Notes: a model not told the origin generated them from the sequence alone. A DNA stretch of 64,000 nt from Haematobacter genomosp. 1 (GCF_002196855.1 NZ_NIPW01000024.1:62001-126000); one strand, 5' to 3'. Positions 1 to 10,300 are shown, counted from the stretch's first letter. Program-made: numbers and translations.

Positions 1-331
1 TGTCCTCCACCGACAGGCCGCGGAAGATCGACATCTCCTGCGGCAGATAACCGATGCCAAGCCGCGCGCGGCGATACATCGGCAGGCCGGAGGCATCCCG
101 CCCGTCGATGATGACCTCGCCCCCGTCGGCCATGACCAGACCGGCGATGGCGTAGAAACAGGTGGTCTTGCCGGAGCCGTTCGGACCGAGCAGCCCGACC
201 ACCTCCCCGCGGGCGAGGTGGAGGGAAACATCGCGGATGATCGTGCGCTTGCCATAGCTCTTGCGCAGGCCACGCACGACAAGTCCGCTGGGCGAGGCCG
301 GCTGCGGCGGTGTGGGGCGGGGCATCCGCAT
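1..331 (-). CDS. lptB: LPS export ABC transporter ATP-binding protein LptB (N-terminal part)
   Basis: This is the cytoplasmic ATPase of the LptB2FGC transporter, which powers extraction of lipopolysaccharide from the inner membrane. The first 110 residues are in the window and the gene runs off the left edge. The Walker A motif GPNGSGKTT lies at residues 49-57, and the Q-loop region GIGYLPQEMSIFRGLSVED, typical of LptB, ends at the window edge. The start ATG overlaps the lptA stop (TGATG), so the two are probably translationally coupled. A proline-rich stretch of about 15 residues precedes the ABC domain. The lptC-lptA-lptB order supports the assignment over a generic branched-chain amino-acid ABC ATPase. 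Confidence 0.93.
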   Translation of the reverse strand, partial: MRMPRPTPPQPASPSGLVVRGLRKSYGKRTIIRDVSLHLARGEVVGLLGPNGSGKTTCFYAIAGLVMADGGEVIIDGRDASGLPMYRRARLGIGYLPQEMSIFRGLSVED

Positions 332-891
332 CAGCGGTTGCTCCGGCCGGATGAGGGGCGGGATGGGGTGCCGGGCGGGTTGCCGGACTGGATGACGGTG
401 CGGACGCGCCCCTCCATCCGGCCCGTGCCGCTGCCCACATTGACGACGAGACGCTGGCCGGTGATCGTGCTTCCCGCCTGCGTGACGACGACGCTGCCGG
501 TCATGACGATCTGGTCCTCAGCCATGGTATAGACGGCCTCCGCCCCCTGAACGCCAAGGTCGCCGGAGGCGATGAGCACGTTGCCGGTCGCGTGGATGGT
601 GGAAATACCGCCCTCCGCCCCGTCCGCTCCCGCGGCATAGGTCGCCTCCACCCGGTCGGCGCTCATCCGCGTGGTGCCCTGCGTCACCACCACATCGCCG
701 GTAAAGACCGCAGTGCCCTTGGCCTGATCCACCTCGAGCTGGTTGGAGGTGATCTCCACCGGCTGGCCCGGATCCTGCTTCATCTCGTTGAACTGGAGGC
801 CCACGCCCTGCGCGAGGACGGGCTGGCTCAGGAGAGGGGCGAGCGGGAGGAGCAGTAACGCGCCGAGAGCCGCGCGCAGGACAAGGGTCAT
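331..891 (-). CDS. lptA: LPS transport periplasmic protein LptA
   Basis: This 186-residue protein is the periplasmic bridge that carries lipopolysaccharide from LptC to the outer-membrane LptD. It has a Sec signal peptide (about residues 1-27, ending VLAQ) and then an OstA/LptA-like beta-jellyroll domain. That domain begins with PVEITSNQLEVDQAKGTAVF and continues with repeated GDVVVTQG/GSVVVTQAG-type strands. The start overlaps the lptC stop by four bases (ATGA), and lptB follows with a TGATG overlap. The C-terminus is short and arginine/serine-rich. The family call is secure because of both sequence and neighbours. Confidence 0.93.
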   Translation of the reverse strand: MTLVLRAALGALLLLPLAPLLSQPVLAQGVGLQFNEMKQDPGQPVEITSNQLEVDQAKGTAVFTGDVVVTQGTTRMSADRVEATYAAGADGAEGGISTIHATGNVLIASGDLGVQGAEAVYTMAEDQIVMTGSVVVTQAGSTITGQRLVVNVGSGTGRMEGRVRTVIQSGNPPGTPSRPSSGRSNR

Positions 892-1556
892 GGGGTCTTC
901 CTCTCCTCGGGAGCCTTTGGCTGATACACTATCCGCACGCCTTCGGTGAAAACCAGCCGGTAGTTTTCGCCTCCGCCGTCTCCCCCGGTTTTCTGGCGGA
1001 AGACCTGCATCGCCCCGGCCTGCAGCGTGCCGAGCGGGCCGCGCCCGTCCACGGGGCCGGTGGCGTCGAGCTGGCCCACGTCAAGAAGCGCCGTGACGGT
1101 GGGGGCATGCATCTCGTATCCGTCGGACCGGTTGACATCCACGCCGCCGCTCAGCCGGAGGGTCTTGGCGCCTGTATCGACGATCCCCGTCGGGGCGGTC
1201 ACGACAGTCTCCGCGCCGCCCGGTTCCTCCAGCCGCGCGAGCACGTTTTCCGCTGTCGCATGGCCCGGATCCTCCCGGTCGGGCCGGGCGGTATAGGCGG
1301 CGATGGTGACCATCGTGCCGTCGGAGGTCATCCCGGCATAGGTCGGATTGGTGATCCGCTGATCGCGGATCAGCGCCTCCACATCCAGATTGGCCTCTGC
1401 AAAGGGAATGCCGGAATTCGGGTCGATCCGGTGGGAGATCAGGAAGATGGTCGACAGGATGCCGAGCGCCACGAGAGGCAGGATGACCTTCGCCCAGGCG
1501 ACGAAGCGGGAATAGGTGATCCTGCGGGTCGCGCGGGCGGCGGCGGCCTCTGTCAT
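888..1556 (-). CDS. lptC: LPS export protein LptC
   Basis: This 222-residue bitopic inner-membrane protein hands lipopolysaccharide from LptB2FG to LptA. A single transmembrane helix lies near residues 22-40 (WAKVILPLVALGILSTIFLI) and is followed by a periplasmic LptC-like domain. The sequence diverges strongly from E. coli LptC, as usual in alphaproteobacteria, so the position between kdsD (4-base gap) and lptA (4-base overlap) carries much of the weight. It ends with a charged EERKTP tail. Confidence 0.88.
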   Translation of the reverse strand: MTEAAAARATRRITYSRFVAWAKVILPLVALGILSTIFLISHRIDPNSGIPFAEANLDVEALIRDQRITNPTYAGMTSDGTMVTIAAYTARPDREDPGHATAENVLARLEEPGGAETVVTAPTGIVDTGAKTLRLSGGVDVNRSDGYEMHAPTVTALLDVGQLDATGPVDGRGPLGTLQAGAMQVFRQKTGGDGGGENYRLVFTEGVRIVYQPKAPEERKTP

Positions 1557-1560
1557 TGCC

Positions 1561-2523
1561 TCACACCACGCCCGCGCGGAGGCAGTCCTGAATGTGGATG
1601 AGGCCCACCGGGTTGCGGCTGCCCTCCGGCTCCACTACGAAGAGCACGGTGATGCGCCGGTCCTGCATCACCGCCAGCGCGCGCTCCGCCAGCGCGTCGG
1701 GGCCGATGGTGCGGGGGGCAGGGGTCATCACCTGGTCCGCGCGCCTGTCCAGCAGTCCGGCCATGTGGCGGCGCAGGTCGCCGTCGGTGATAATGCCGGC
1801 GAGGGTGCCGTCCGCCTCCGTCACCCCGGTGACGCCGAAGCCGAGCCGGCTCATCGTCAGGAGTGCATCCGACATGGGCGCGTCGCGCGGGACGAGCGGG
1901 AGATCGGTGTGCATGAGGTCGCGCACCTTCAGCAGCCGCGCGCCGAGCTTGCCGCCGGGATGGAAGACGCGGAAATTCTCCGCCGTGAAATGCCGGTGTT
2001 CCATCAGCGCGATGGCAAGGGCATCTCCCAGTGCCAGCGTCATGGTGGTGGAGGTGGTGGGCACCAGCCCTTCGCCGCCCGCCTCCGGCGCGGGAGGAAG
2101 CAGAAGCGCCACGTCGGATTGCCGCAGCAGCGTGGACTCCGCCCGGCTCGCCACCCCGATCAGCGGAATGTCGAAGCGGCGGGTATGGGCGAGGATATCG
2201 GCCAGTTCCGGCGTCTCGCCGGAGTTGGACAGCACGAGCGCCACATCCTCCCGCGTGATCATGCCGAGGTCGCCGTGGCTGGCCTCCGCCGGATGGACGA
2301 AATGCGCCGGCGTGCCGGTGGAGGCAAGCGTCGCGGCGATCTTCCGCGCGACATGGCCGGATTTCCCCATGCCGGAGACGATCACCCGCCCGCGGGTGGC
2401 GAGTATCGTCTCCACCGCCCGCGCGAAACTGCTCCCGAGCGTATCCGCGAGCAGGACAAGCGCCTCCGCTTCGCGCAGGATCACGCGGCGGCCCGTCTGG
2501 ATGAAAGTGTCGGCCTCCGTCAT
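1561..2523 (-). CDS. kdsD: Arabinose-5-phosphate isomerase (KdsD/KpsF family)
   Basis: This enzyme interconverts ribulose-5-phosphate and arabinose-5-phosphate, the first step towards Kdo for the lipopolysaccharide core. The 320-residue length is normal. A SIS sugar-isomerase domain covers roughly residues 35-170, with [12 protein letters not shown] at 50-61 and [12 protein letters not shown] around 77-88. Two CBS domains follow (about 205-320), with [20 protein letters not shown] typical of the first. It sits between rnd (16-base gap) and lptC (4-base gap), fitting an LPS biogenesis operon. KpsF and GutQ paralogs cannot be separated from KdsD by sequence alone, but the neighbours favour KdsD. 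Confidence 0.93.
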   Translation of the reverse strand: MTEADTFIQTGRRVILREAEALVLLADTLGSSFARAVETILATRGRVIVSGMGKSGHVARKIAATLASTGTPAHFVHPAEASHGDLGMITREDVALVLSNSGETPELADILAHTRRFDIPLIGVASRAESTLLRQSDVALLLPPAPEAGGEGLVPTTSTTMTLALGDALAIALMEHRHFTAENFRVFHPGGKLGARLLKVRDLMHTDLPLVPRDAPMSDALLTMSRLGFGVTGVTEADGTLAGIITDGDLRRHMAGLLDRRADQVMTPAPRTIGPDALAERALAVMQDRRITVLFVVEPEGSRNPVGLIHIQDCLRAGVV

Positions 2524-2539
2524 CTGTTGTCCTGCGAGG

Positions 2540-3151
2540 TCAGTGCGAGAACAGGTCGGGCTCCGCCCAGCCCTTCAGGTCGAGGATGGCGCGGGTCGGC
2601 AGGAAGTCAAAACAGGCCCGTGCCAGCTCCGTCCGGTCTTCCCGCGCGAGCCGACGGTCCAGTTCTTCCCGCAGGCGGTGCAGGTAAAGCACGTCCGATG
2701 CGGCATATTCGAGCTGCGCCTGCGTCAGTGTTTCGGCGCCCCAGTCGGACGTCTGCTGTTGCTTGGAGATGTCCACGCCCACCAGCTCGCTCACCAGATA
2801 CTTCAGCCCGTGCCGGTCGGTGAAGGTGCGGATGAGCTTGGAGGCGATCTTGGTGCAGTACACCGGCGCCGTCAGCGTGCCGAACGCATTGTAGAGCGCA
2901 GCAATGTCGAACCGCCCGAAATGAAAGAGCTTCAGGACGTTCGGATCGGCCAGCATGCGCTGAAGGTTCGGGGCGCTGGTCTGCCCCTTGCCGATCTGCA
3001 CCAGATGCGCCTCGCCGTTCCCCGCGGACAGCTGAACGAGGCACAGCCGATCCCGCCGGGGGTCAAGCCCCATCGTCTCCGTATCAATGGCCACGACCGG
3101 ACCGAGATCAACTCCGTCCGGCAGGTCACCCTGATGAAGATGGATCGCCAC
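2540..3151 (-). CDS. rnd: RNase D-like 3'-5' exoribonuclease (short form)
   Basis: This is a predicted DEDDy-family 3'-5' exonuclease acting in RNA processing. It has 203 residues from a GTG start that is preceded by a good AAAGGTGAG ribosome-binding site. The open frame continues upstream through the tRNA, so a longer start is not credible. Motifs are [10 protein letters not shown] (D23, E25), the second aspartate at D82 (GRFDIAAL), and YAASD with Y149 and D153. It is much shorter than classical RNase D and ends without HRDC domains, a form common in alphaproteobacteria. A tRNA-Leu gene lies 28 bases upstream on the same strand. Confidence 0.88.
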   Translation of the reverse strand: MAIHLHQGDLPDGVDLGPVVAIDTETMGLDPRRDRLCLVQLSAGNGEAHLVQIGKGQTSAPNLQRMLADPNVLKLFHFGRFDIAALYNAFGTLTAPVYCTKIASKLIRTFTDRHGLKYLVSELVGVDISKQQQTSDWGAETLTQAQLEYAASDVLYLHRLREELDRRLAREDRTELARACFDFLPTRAILDLKGWAEPDLFSH

Positions 3152-3179
3152 GTTCTCACCTTTCCTCGCGGGGAGGGGG

Positions 3180-3264
3180 TGGTGCCCAGGAGAGGACTCG
3201 AACCTCCACGCCTTGCGGCACACGGACCTGAACCGTGCGCGTCTACCAATTCCGCCACCTGGGC
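3180..3264 (-). tRNA. tRNA-Leu (anticodon CAG)
   Basis: The minus strand folds as a class II tRNA of 85 bases including an encoded CCA. The acceptor stem is GCCCAGG/CCTGGGC. The D-arm contains GGCGGAATTGGTAGACGC, and the anticodon loop TTCAGGT gives anticodon CAG (decodes CUG). A long variable arm and the TTCGAGTCC T-loop follow. It is intact and lies just upstream of rnd on the same strand. Confidence 0.96.
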
Positions 3265-3436
3265 CGGTGTCGTGGAGGGCGATGTATCGGGGCTGCGGGG
3301 GAGTGTCAACGGCCCTCGTGCGAATTTTTCGTTTCCCGTTCAGATTGCGCGGCGGTGCAGCATCCGGGGCGCGTTTGCGGCTTGTCCGGGGTGCGGTGCG
3401 GGAGTAATCAGGGGCAAGACGATGTCGGAGGCAGTC

Positions 3437-4423
3437 ATGCAGAAGCTGGTCACGATCTATGGCGGATCCGGGTTTGTCGGGCGCTACATCGCGCAGCGGC
3501 TCGCGGCTGACGGCTGGCGCATCCGCGTGGCCGTGCGCCGCCCGAACGAGGCGCTGTTCCTGCGCTCCTATGGCTATGTGGGTCAGGTGGAGCCGGTGTT
3601 CTGCAATATCCGTGACGCCGCTTCCGTGAAGGCGGCGATGACCGGGGCGGAGGCCGTGGTCAACTGCGTCGGCATCCTGAACCGCGATGGCGCGAATACT
3701 TTCGACGCCGTGCAGGTCGAGGGCGCGGAGCGTATCGCGCGGCTTGCCGCCAAGGGCGGCGTGGCCCGTCTCGTGCACATCTCCGCGCTCGGCGCCGGGG
3801 AGGGGGGCAGCGACTATGCCCGTACGAAGGCGGAAGGCGAGGCGCGGGTGCTCGCGGCCTTCCCGGATGCGGTGATCCTGCGCCCGTCGATCATCTTCGG
3901 CAACGAGGACGCGTTCTTCAACCGCTTCGCCGCCATGTCCCGGCTTGGGCCGATCCTGCCGCTGGTGGGGGCGGAGACACGATTCCAGCCGGTCTATGTC
4001 GATGATGTGGCGCAGGCCGCCGTCATGGGTGTGACCGGGGCGGCGAAGCCGGGGGTCTATGAACTCGGCGGGCCGGAGACGGATACGCTCCGCAACATCA
4101 TGAAGAAGATGCTCGGCGTGATCCACCGGCGCCGCGCCATCCTGAACATGCCTTTCTGGCTTGCGGGAGTCGTGGGGGGAGGGCTGGATCTGGGCCAGAC
4201 CGTCACGGGCGGCCTGCTTGCCAATAATACCCTGACGCGGGATCAGGTCCGCAGCCTCCGCCACGACAACGTTGTGTCGGGGGAGACGATGACCTTTGAA
4301 GATCTCGGCATAACCCCCGCGCATTTCGAGGCGGTGCTTCCCGATTACCTGTGGCGCTACCGTCCGTCCGGCCAATACGACGCTATCAAGAGCAGCGCCC
4401 GTAACCTGCGTAAGACATCCTGA
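3437..4423 (+). CDS. NDUFA9-like NAD(P)-binding protein (atypical short-chain dehydrogenase)
   Basis: This 328-residue Rossmann-fold protein is of the kind annotated as complex I NDUFA9-subunit family in alphaproteobacteria. The dinucleotide-binding motif [14 protein letters not shown] is at the N-terminus. NCVGILN and a [13 protein letters not shown] segment (Tyr-x-x-x-Lys) follow, then [18 protein letters not shown], which is characteristic of the family. I chose the ATG at 3437 because GGAGG lies five bases upstream; an in-frame ATG at 3422 would add five residues. It is divergent from tRNA-Leu/rnd, and uppP follows after 43 bases. A role in complex I assembly or quinone biology is inferred from the mitochondrial relative. 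Confidence 0.82.
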   Translation: MQKLVTIYGGSGFVGRYIAQRLAADGWRIRVAVRRPNEALFLRSYGYVGQVEPVFCNIRDAASVKAAMTGAEAVVNCVGILNRDGANTFDAVQVEGAERIARLAAKGGVARLVHISALGAGEGGSDYARTKAEGEARVLAAFPDAVILRPSIIFGNEDAFFNRFAAMSRLGPILPLVGAETRFQPVYVDDVAQAAVMGVTGAAKPGVYELGGPETDTLRNIMKKMLGVIHRRRAILNMPFWLAGVVGGGLDLGQTVTGGLLANNTLTRDQVRSLRHDNVVSGETMTFEDLGITPAHFEAVLPDYLWRYRPSGQYDAIKSSARNLRKTS

Positions 4424-4466
4424 CCGCGGGAGGGCCACAACAGGGCCGTGAAGGCCCGGAGGGACC

Positions 4467-5270
4467 GTGGAGCATAATACGATCGTCGCCCTGATTCTGG
4501 GCGTTCTCGAGGGGCTGACCGAGTTCATCCCCGTATCCTCGACCGGCCATCTCCTGCTTGCCGGGCATTTCCTGAATTTCCATTCCGCAGGGCGCAGTTT
4601 CGAGGTGGTGATCCAGCTTGGCGCGATCCTGGCGTTGCTGTCGGTCTATGCCGGGCGGCTGTGGCAGGTGTTCAGGGCGGCCCCGCATGACGCGGGCGCC
4701 CGGCGCACGATCCTTTCGGTGCTCATCGCCTTTCTTCCCGCCGCGGTCATCGGCGTCATGGCGCATGGCTTCATCAAGGATGTGCTGTTCGAGACGCCGA
4801 TGCTGATCGCGATCATGCTGATCCTTGGCGGTTTCGTACTTCTCTGGGTGGATCGGATGAAAGTTCCGGTGCGCTATGACGACGCCGAGCGTCTGCCGGT
4901 TCACACGTCGCTGGCGATCGGGTTCTTCCAGTGTCTCGCGATGATCCCCGGAGTATCACGCTCCGGCGCGACGATCGTGGGGGCGGTGCTGCTCGGCACG
5001 TCGAAGCGCGCGGCGGCGGAGTTCTCCTTCTTCCTGTCGATGCCGACGATGATCGGCGCGGTGGCCTACGATCTCTACAAGAACCGCGATGTGCTCGATT
5101 CCTCGGCATGGAGCGAAATTGCCATCGGTTTTGTGGCGGCTTTCGTGGCGGCGCTGATCGTGGTGCGATGGTTGCTCGGCTATGTGAGCCGGCATGGCTA
5201 TTCTCTGTTCGGGTGGTGGCGAATCATCGTCGGCAGCGTGGCCCTGATCGCACTTCTGATCTGGGGATAG
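4467..5270 (+). CDS. uppP: Undecaprenyl-diphosphatase UppP (BacA)
   Basis: This integral membrane phosphatase converts undecaprenyl diphosphate to undecaprenyl phosphate, recycling the lipid carrier for peptidoglycan and O-antigen. The 267-residue length is normal. Both signature motifs are present: [18 protein letters not shown] near the N-terminus and [12 protein letters not shown] near the middle. About seven or eight hydrophobic helices can be seen. It probably shares a transcript with the NDUFA9-like gene upstream. Confidence 0.95.
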   Translation: MEHNTIVALILGVLEGLTEFIPVSSTGHLLLAGHFLNFHSAGRSFEVVIQLGAILALLSVYAGRLWQVFRAAPHDAGARRTILSVLIAFLPAAVIGVMAHGFIKDVLFETPMLIAIMLILGGFVLLWVDRMKVPVRYDDAERLPVHTSLAIGFFQCLAMIPGVSRSGATIVGAVLLGTSKRAAAEFSFFLSMPTMIGAVAYDLYKNRDVLDSSAWSEIAIGFVAAFVAALIVVRWLLGYVSRHGYSLFGWWRIIVGSVALIALLIWG

Positions 5271-5287
5271 CTGTTAGGTATGCTCTG

Positions 5288-5393
5288 CTGACCTATTTTG
5301 CTGCCCGAGAACCAAAATAGTTTGGCTCGCAGGGATGAAAAACGAAAATAGGTCAGTCATGCTGACTTTTATATGATCGCGAGCGGTCATATA
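5288..5393. promoter_or_regulatory. Palindrome-rich promoter/operator region upstream of gltD
   Basis: Several inverted repeats lie between uppP and gltD. A perfect 12-bp pair CTGACCTATTTT (5288-5299) / AAAATAGGTCAG (5345-5356) encloses a shorter CTATTTTG/CAAAATAG pair (5293-5300, 5313-5320). The right arm forms part of a dyad ATAGGTCAG-N5-CTGACTT (5348-5368). Immediately after it is a near-palindrome TATATGATCGC/GCGGTCATATA (5370-5393). The GTCAG-N5-CTGAC dyad recurs upstream of edd at 27678-27692. This arrangement suggests control of gltD by a dimeric transcription factor; part of it could instead act as the uppP terminator. The factor is unknown. Confidence 0.55.
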
Positions 5394-5426
5394 AGGCCCG
5401 AGCCAGGATTTCGTGAGGGCCCAGCT

Positions 5427-6863
5427 ATGGCGAAGCAGCAGATGCTCCAGTTCGTGACCGTCGGCAAGGAAATGCCGTCGAAACGTCCGCCCGAACTCCG
5501 GGCCAAGGACTTCCACGAGATTTACGGGGAGTTCTCGGACCCGAAGGCGGCGGAGCAATCCGGCCGCTGCTCGCAATGCGGCGTGCCCTATTGCCAGGCG
5601 CATTGCCCGCTCTCCAACAACATTCCCGACTGGCTCCGCATGACCGCCGAAGGGCGTCTGCAGGAGGCCTACGATCTCAGCCAGGCGACCAACACCTTCC
5701 CGGAGATCTGCGGCCGCATCTGCCCGCAGGACCGTCTGTGCGAGGGCAACTGCGTCATCGAACAGTCGGGCCACGGCACCGTCACCATCGGCTCCGTGGA
5801 GAAATACATCACCGATACCGCCTGGGAGCAGGGCTGGGTGAAGCCGATCCGTCCCGCCGTCGAGCGGGAGGAAAGCGTGGGTGTCGTCGGTGCGGGGCCT
5901 GCCGGGCTTGCCGCGGCGGACCGCCTGCGGCGCATGGGCTTCAAGGTCACGGTCTATGACAAATACGACCGTGCGGGCGGGCTGATGACCTATGGCATCC
6001 CCGGCTTCAAGCTGGAGAAGCCGGTCGTCATGCGGCGCTACGAGCAGCTCCTCGATGGCGGGGTGGAATTCGTGATGAACTGCCGCATCGGCGACGCGAT
6101 GGATTTCGCGGCGCTGCGCGGCAAGCATGACGCCCTGCTGATCGCCACCGGCGTTTACAAGGCGCGCGACATCAAGGCGCCGGGCGTGGGTCTCAAGGGG
6201 ATCGTGCAGGCGCTCGACTATCTCACCGCGTCCAACCGCCAGTCCTTCGGCGACATCGTGCCGGAGATCGAGTCGGGCGAGCTGAACGCCGATGGCAAGC
6301 GCGTGGTGGTGATCGGCGGCGGCGACACCGCGATGGACTGCGTGCGCACGGCGATCCGTCAGGGCGCGACCAGCGTCAAATGCCTCTATCGCCGGGACCG
6401 CGCGAACATGCCCGGTTCCCAGCGGGAGACGCAGAACGCGGAGGAGGAGGGCGTCGAGTTCGTCTGGCTCACCGCTCCGAAGGGCTTCGTGGGCGACGGC
6501 GCCGTCTCCGGCGTCATGGTGCAGCGCATGCGCCTCGGGCCGCCGGATGCGACCGGGCGGCAGATGCCGGAACTCATCGAAGGCGCGGATTACGTCGAGG
6601 ATGCCGATATCGTCATCACCGCGCTCGGCTTCGAGCCGGAGGAGATCCCGACGCTCTGGAACGTGCCGGAACTGGAGGTCACGCGCTGGGGAACGGTGAA
6701 GGCCGATTTCCGCACCCATGCCACCAACCTTCCCGGTGTCTATGCCGCGGGGGATATCGTGCGGGGGGCGAGCCTTGTCGTCTGGGCGATCCGGGACGGG
6801 CGCGAGGCGGCGGATTCCATCGCCGATTACCTCAGCCAGCCGGCACGGGTGGCCGCCGAATGA
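5427..6863 (+). CDS. gltD: Glutamate synthase (NADPH) small subunit
   Basis: This subunit passes electrons from NADPH through FAD and iron-sulfur clusters to the large subunit, making glutamate from glutamine and 2-oxoglutarate. It has 478 residues. N-terminal cysteine clusters CSQCGVPYCQAHCP and CGRICPQDRLCEGNC bind [4Fe-4S] centres. The FAD site is VVGAGPAGLAAADRLR, the NADPH site is VVVIGGGDTAMDCVR, and GVYAAGDIVRGASLVVWAI lies at the C-terminus. The ATG at 5427 gives the canonical N-terminus; an upstream in-frame ATG at 5373 falls inside the promoter palindrome and is unlikely. A GFA-family gene overlaps its stop by four bases and gltB follows that. Confidence 0.97.
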   Translation: MAKQQMLQFVTVGKEMPSKRPPELRAKDFHEIYGEFSDPKAAEQSGRCSQCGVPYCQAHCPLSNNIPDWLRMTAEGRLQEAYDLSQATNTFPEICGRICPQDRLCEGNCVIEQSGHGTVTIGSVEKYITDTAWEQGWVKPIRPAVEREESVGVVGAGPAGLAAADRLRRMGFKVTVYDKYDRAGGLMTYGIPGFKLEKPVVMRRYEQLLDGGVEFVMNCRIGDAMDFAALRGKHDALLIATGVYKARDIKAPGVGLKGIVQALDYLTASNRQSFGDIVPEIESGELNADGKRVVVIGGGDTAMDCVRTAIRQGATSVKCLYRRDRANMPGSQRETQNAEEEGVEFVWLTAPKGFVGDGAVSGVMVQRMRLGPPDATGRQMPELIEGADYVEDADIVITALGFEPEEIPTLWNVPELEVTRWGTVKADFRTHATNLPGVYAAGDIVRGASLVVWAIRDGREAADSIADYLSQPARVAAE

Positions 6864-7327
6864 GCGCCGCTGCCGGAGCCGCCGCGATGGGCGGCGTGCG
6901 CACCGGGCGCTGTCTCTGCGGCGGCGTGCAGATCTCCATCCGCAACGCGCCGGTCGCGATGGGCGCCTGCCATTGCGAGAACTGCCGCCGCTGGACGGGA
7001 TCGGCGCTCATCGCGCTGACGGTGGCGCCTGCGGATATCGCCATCGTGGGGTCCGACAGGGTGACGGCCTACCGGTCCTCCGACTGGGCGACGCGGTCGT
7101 TCTGTTCGGTCTGCGGCTCCACCCTCTGGTACCGGCTCACCGTGCCCACGCCGGAGGAGGGGAGCTACGAGATCCCCGTCGGACTGCTCGATAATCCGCA
7201 CGGCCTGCCGCTGACCAGCGAGATCTACATCGACCGGAAGCCCGACGGCTACGTGCTCGCGGGCGCCACCAGACAACAGACCGCCGCCGAGTTCGAGGCG
7301 TTCATCCAAGCCTCCATGAAGGAGTGA
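6860..7327 (+). CDS. GFA/CENP-V family zinc-binding protein
   Basis: This 155-residue protein has the cysteine pattern of the glutathione-dependent formaldehyde-activating (GFA) family: CLCGGV, GACHCENCRRWTGS and FCSVCGSTLWY, expected to bind two zinc ions. The ATG overlaps the gltD stop (ATGA), and gltB starts three bases after its own stop, so it is embedded in the glutamate synthase operon. Family members are often S-(hydroxymethyl)glutathione-related or of unknown function. The substrate here is unknown, and a link to glutamate synthase is suggested only by position. Confidence 0.85.
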   Translation: MSAAAGAAAMGGVRTGRCLCGGVQISIRNAPVAMGACHCENCRRWTGSALIALTVAPADIAIVGSDRVTAYRSSDWATRSFCSVCGSTLWYRLTVPTPEEGSYEIPVGLLDNPHGLPLTSEIYIDRKPDGYVLAGATRQQTAAEFEAFIQASMKE

Positions 7328-7330
7328 GCC

Positions 7331-10300
7331 ATGACCAAGTATGATGCCGCCTGGGTCGCAGCCGAGGAAGCCAAGCGCAAGTGGATGGCGGAGAACTCGC
7401 TCTACCGCGAGGAGGATGAACATGCCTCCTGCGGCGTGGGGCTCGTCGTCTCTGTGGAGGGCAAACCCACCCGCCGCGTCGTGCAGGCGGGGATCGACGC
7501 CCTGAAGGCCGTCTGGCACCGGGGCGCGGTGGATGCGGACGGCAAGACCGGTGACGGCGCGGGCATCCATGTGCAGATCCCCGTGCCCTTCTTCTACGAC
7601 CAGATCCGCCGCACCGGCCATGAGCCGGACATGTCGAAGCTGGTCGCTGTCGGGCAGGTGTTCCTGCCGCGGACCGATTTCGGCGCGCAGGAACGCTGCC
7701 GGACCATCGTGGAGACCGAAGTGCTCCGCATGGGGCACTATATCTATGGCTGGCGGCACGTGCCGGTGAACACCGCCGTTCTGGGCGAGAAGGCCAACGC
7801 CACCCGGCCCGAGATCGAGCAGATCCTGATCCGCTGCGAGAAGGACATCGACGAGGAAACCTTCGAGCGCGAGCTCTACGTGATCCGCCGCCGGATCGAG
7901 AAGGCCGCCATCGCCGCGCAGATCTACGGCGTCTATCTCTGTTCGCTGTCCTGCCGGTCGATCATCTACAAGGGCATGATGCTGGCCGAACAGGTCGCGG
8001 AATTCTATCCCGACCTGAAGGACGAGCGGTTCGAGAGCGCCTTCGCCATCTATCACCAGCGCTATTCCACCAACACCTTCCCGCAATGGTGGCTGGCCCA
8101 GCCGTTCCGCATGCTCGCCCATAACGGCGAGATCAACACCCTCAAGGGCAACGTCAACTGGATGCGGAGCCACGAGATCCGCATGGCCTCCTCCGCCTTT
8201 GGCGAGATGGCCGAGGATATCAAGCCGATCATTCCCGCCGGCACCTCCGATTCGGGGGCGCTGGATGCGGTGTTCGAGCTCATGGTGCGCGGCGGGCGCA
8301 ATGCGCCGATGGTCAAGACCATGCTGGTGCCGGAGGCCTGGTCCAAGGCCACGACCGACATGCCGCAGGCCTGGGCCGACATGTATGCCTATTCCAACGC
8401 GGTGATGGAGCCGTGGGACGGCCCGGCGGCGCTCGCCATGACGGACGGCCGCTGGGTATGCGGCGGGCTCGACCGCAACGGTCTGCGTCCCATGCGCTAT
8501 GTGGTGACGGGCGACGGCCTGCTGATCGCGGGGTCCGAAGCCGGCATGGTGCCGGTGGACGAGGCCACCGTGGTGGAGAAAGGCGCGCTCGGCCCCGGCC
8601 AGATCATCGCGGTCGATATGGGCGAGGGCAGGCTCTACCACGACCGGGAGATCAAGGACAAACTCGCCGCTTCCGCCCCGTTCGGGGAATGGGTGGATAA
8701 GGTGACCGCGCTCAACGACATCATGCGCGATCTGCCGGAGCAGGCGCTTCATTCCGGCGCGGACTTGCGCCGCCGCCAGATCGCCGCCGGCTATACGCTG
8801 GAGGAGCTGGAGCAGATCCTTGCCCCCATGGCGGAGGACGGCAAGGAGGCGCTGGCCTCCATGGGCGATGACACGCCGCCCGCGGTGCTGTCGAAGATCT
8901 ACCGCCCGCTCTCGCACTTCTTCCGGCAGAACTTCAGCCAGGTGACCAACCCGCCCATCGACTCGCTCCGCGAGGAGCGGGTGATGTCGCTGAAGACCCG
9001 GTTCGGCAACCTGAAGAACGTGCTGGATCAGGACAGCTCGCAGACCGAGATCATCGTGCTGGAAAGCCCGTTCATCGCGAACGGGGAGTTCGCGGAACTG
9101 CTGCGCCAGTTCGGCCAGAACGTCGGCGTCATCGACTGCACCTTCCCGCGCGACGGCGGCACGGAGGCGCTGAAGCTCGCGCTCGACCGTATCCGTTCGG
9201 AGGCGGAGGATGCGGTGCGGTCCGGCGCGTCGCATATCGTGCTGACGGATGAGCATCAGGGCGTGGACAGGATCGGCATGCCGATGATCCTCGCCACTTC
9301 GGCGGTCCATTCCTGGTTGACCCGCAAGGGCCTGCGGACCTTCTGCTCCATCAACGTCCGCGCGGCGGAATGCATCGACCCGCATTACTTCGCGGTGCTG
9401 ATCGGCGCCGGTGCGACGACGGTGAACCCCTATCTGGCGGAGGATTCCATCGCCGACCGGATCGAGCGCGGTTTGCTCGACACCACGCTGATGGAGGCGA
9501 TGCGCAACTACCGCCATGCCATCGACCTCGGCCTGCTGAAGATCATGGCGAAGATGGGGATCTCCGTCATTTCCTCCTATCGCGGCGGCCTGAACTTCGA
9601 GGCGGTGGGCCTGTCCCGCGCGATGGTGGCGGAATACTTCCCCGGCATGAACAGCCGCATCTCCGGCATCGGCCTACACGGCATCCAGATGAAAGTGGAG
9701 GAAATCCACGCCAAGGGCTTCCTCGGCGGGGCCGACGTGCTGCCCATCGGCGGCTTCTACAAGGCGCGCCGCTCGGGCGAGAAGCACGCCTGGGAAGCGC
9801 AGACCATGCACCTGCTGCAAGCCGCCTGCGACCGGGCGTCCTATGAGCTGTGGAAGCAGTATTCCGCGGCCATGCGCTCCAACCCGCCGATCCATATCCG
9901 CGATCTGCTCGACATCAAGCCGCTGGGCAAGCCGGTGGCGATCGAGGAAGTGGAGAGCATCACCTCCATCCGCAAGCGGTTCGTCACACCGGGCATGTCG
10001 CTGGGCGCCCTGGGCCCGGAGGCACACAAGACGCTGAACATCGCCATGAACCGGATCGGCGCGAAATCCGACTCGGGCGAGGGCGGCGAGGATCCGGCGC
10101 ATTTCCTGCCCGACGCGAACGGGGACAACCCGTCGGCCAAGATCAAGCAGGTGGCCTCCGGCCGATTCGGCGTGACCGCCGAATACCTCAACAACTGCGA
10201 AGAGCTTGAGATCAAGGTCGCGCAGGGGGCGAAGCCGGGGGAGGGCGGCCAGCTTCCCGGCATGAAGGTGACGGAACTGATCGCACGGCTCCGGCACTCG

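Noticed and set aside
2540-4528. Long minus-strand open frame (over 600 codons) covering tRNA-Leu and the NDUFA9-like gene
   Set aside because: Only its 3' part is a real gene (RNase D-like). The rest is antisense to a clear plus-strand gene and runs through a tRNA; it is open because of high GC content.
5288-5393. Riboswitch upstream of gltD
   Set aside because: The inverted repeats look like DNA operator dyads, one of which recurs at another locus; no known riboswitch consensus was recognised.
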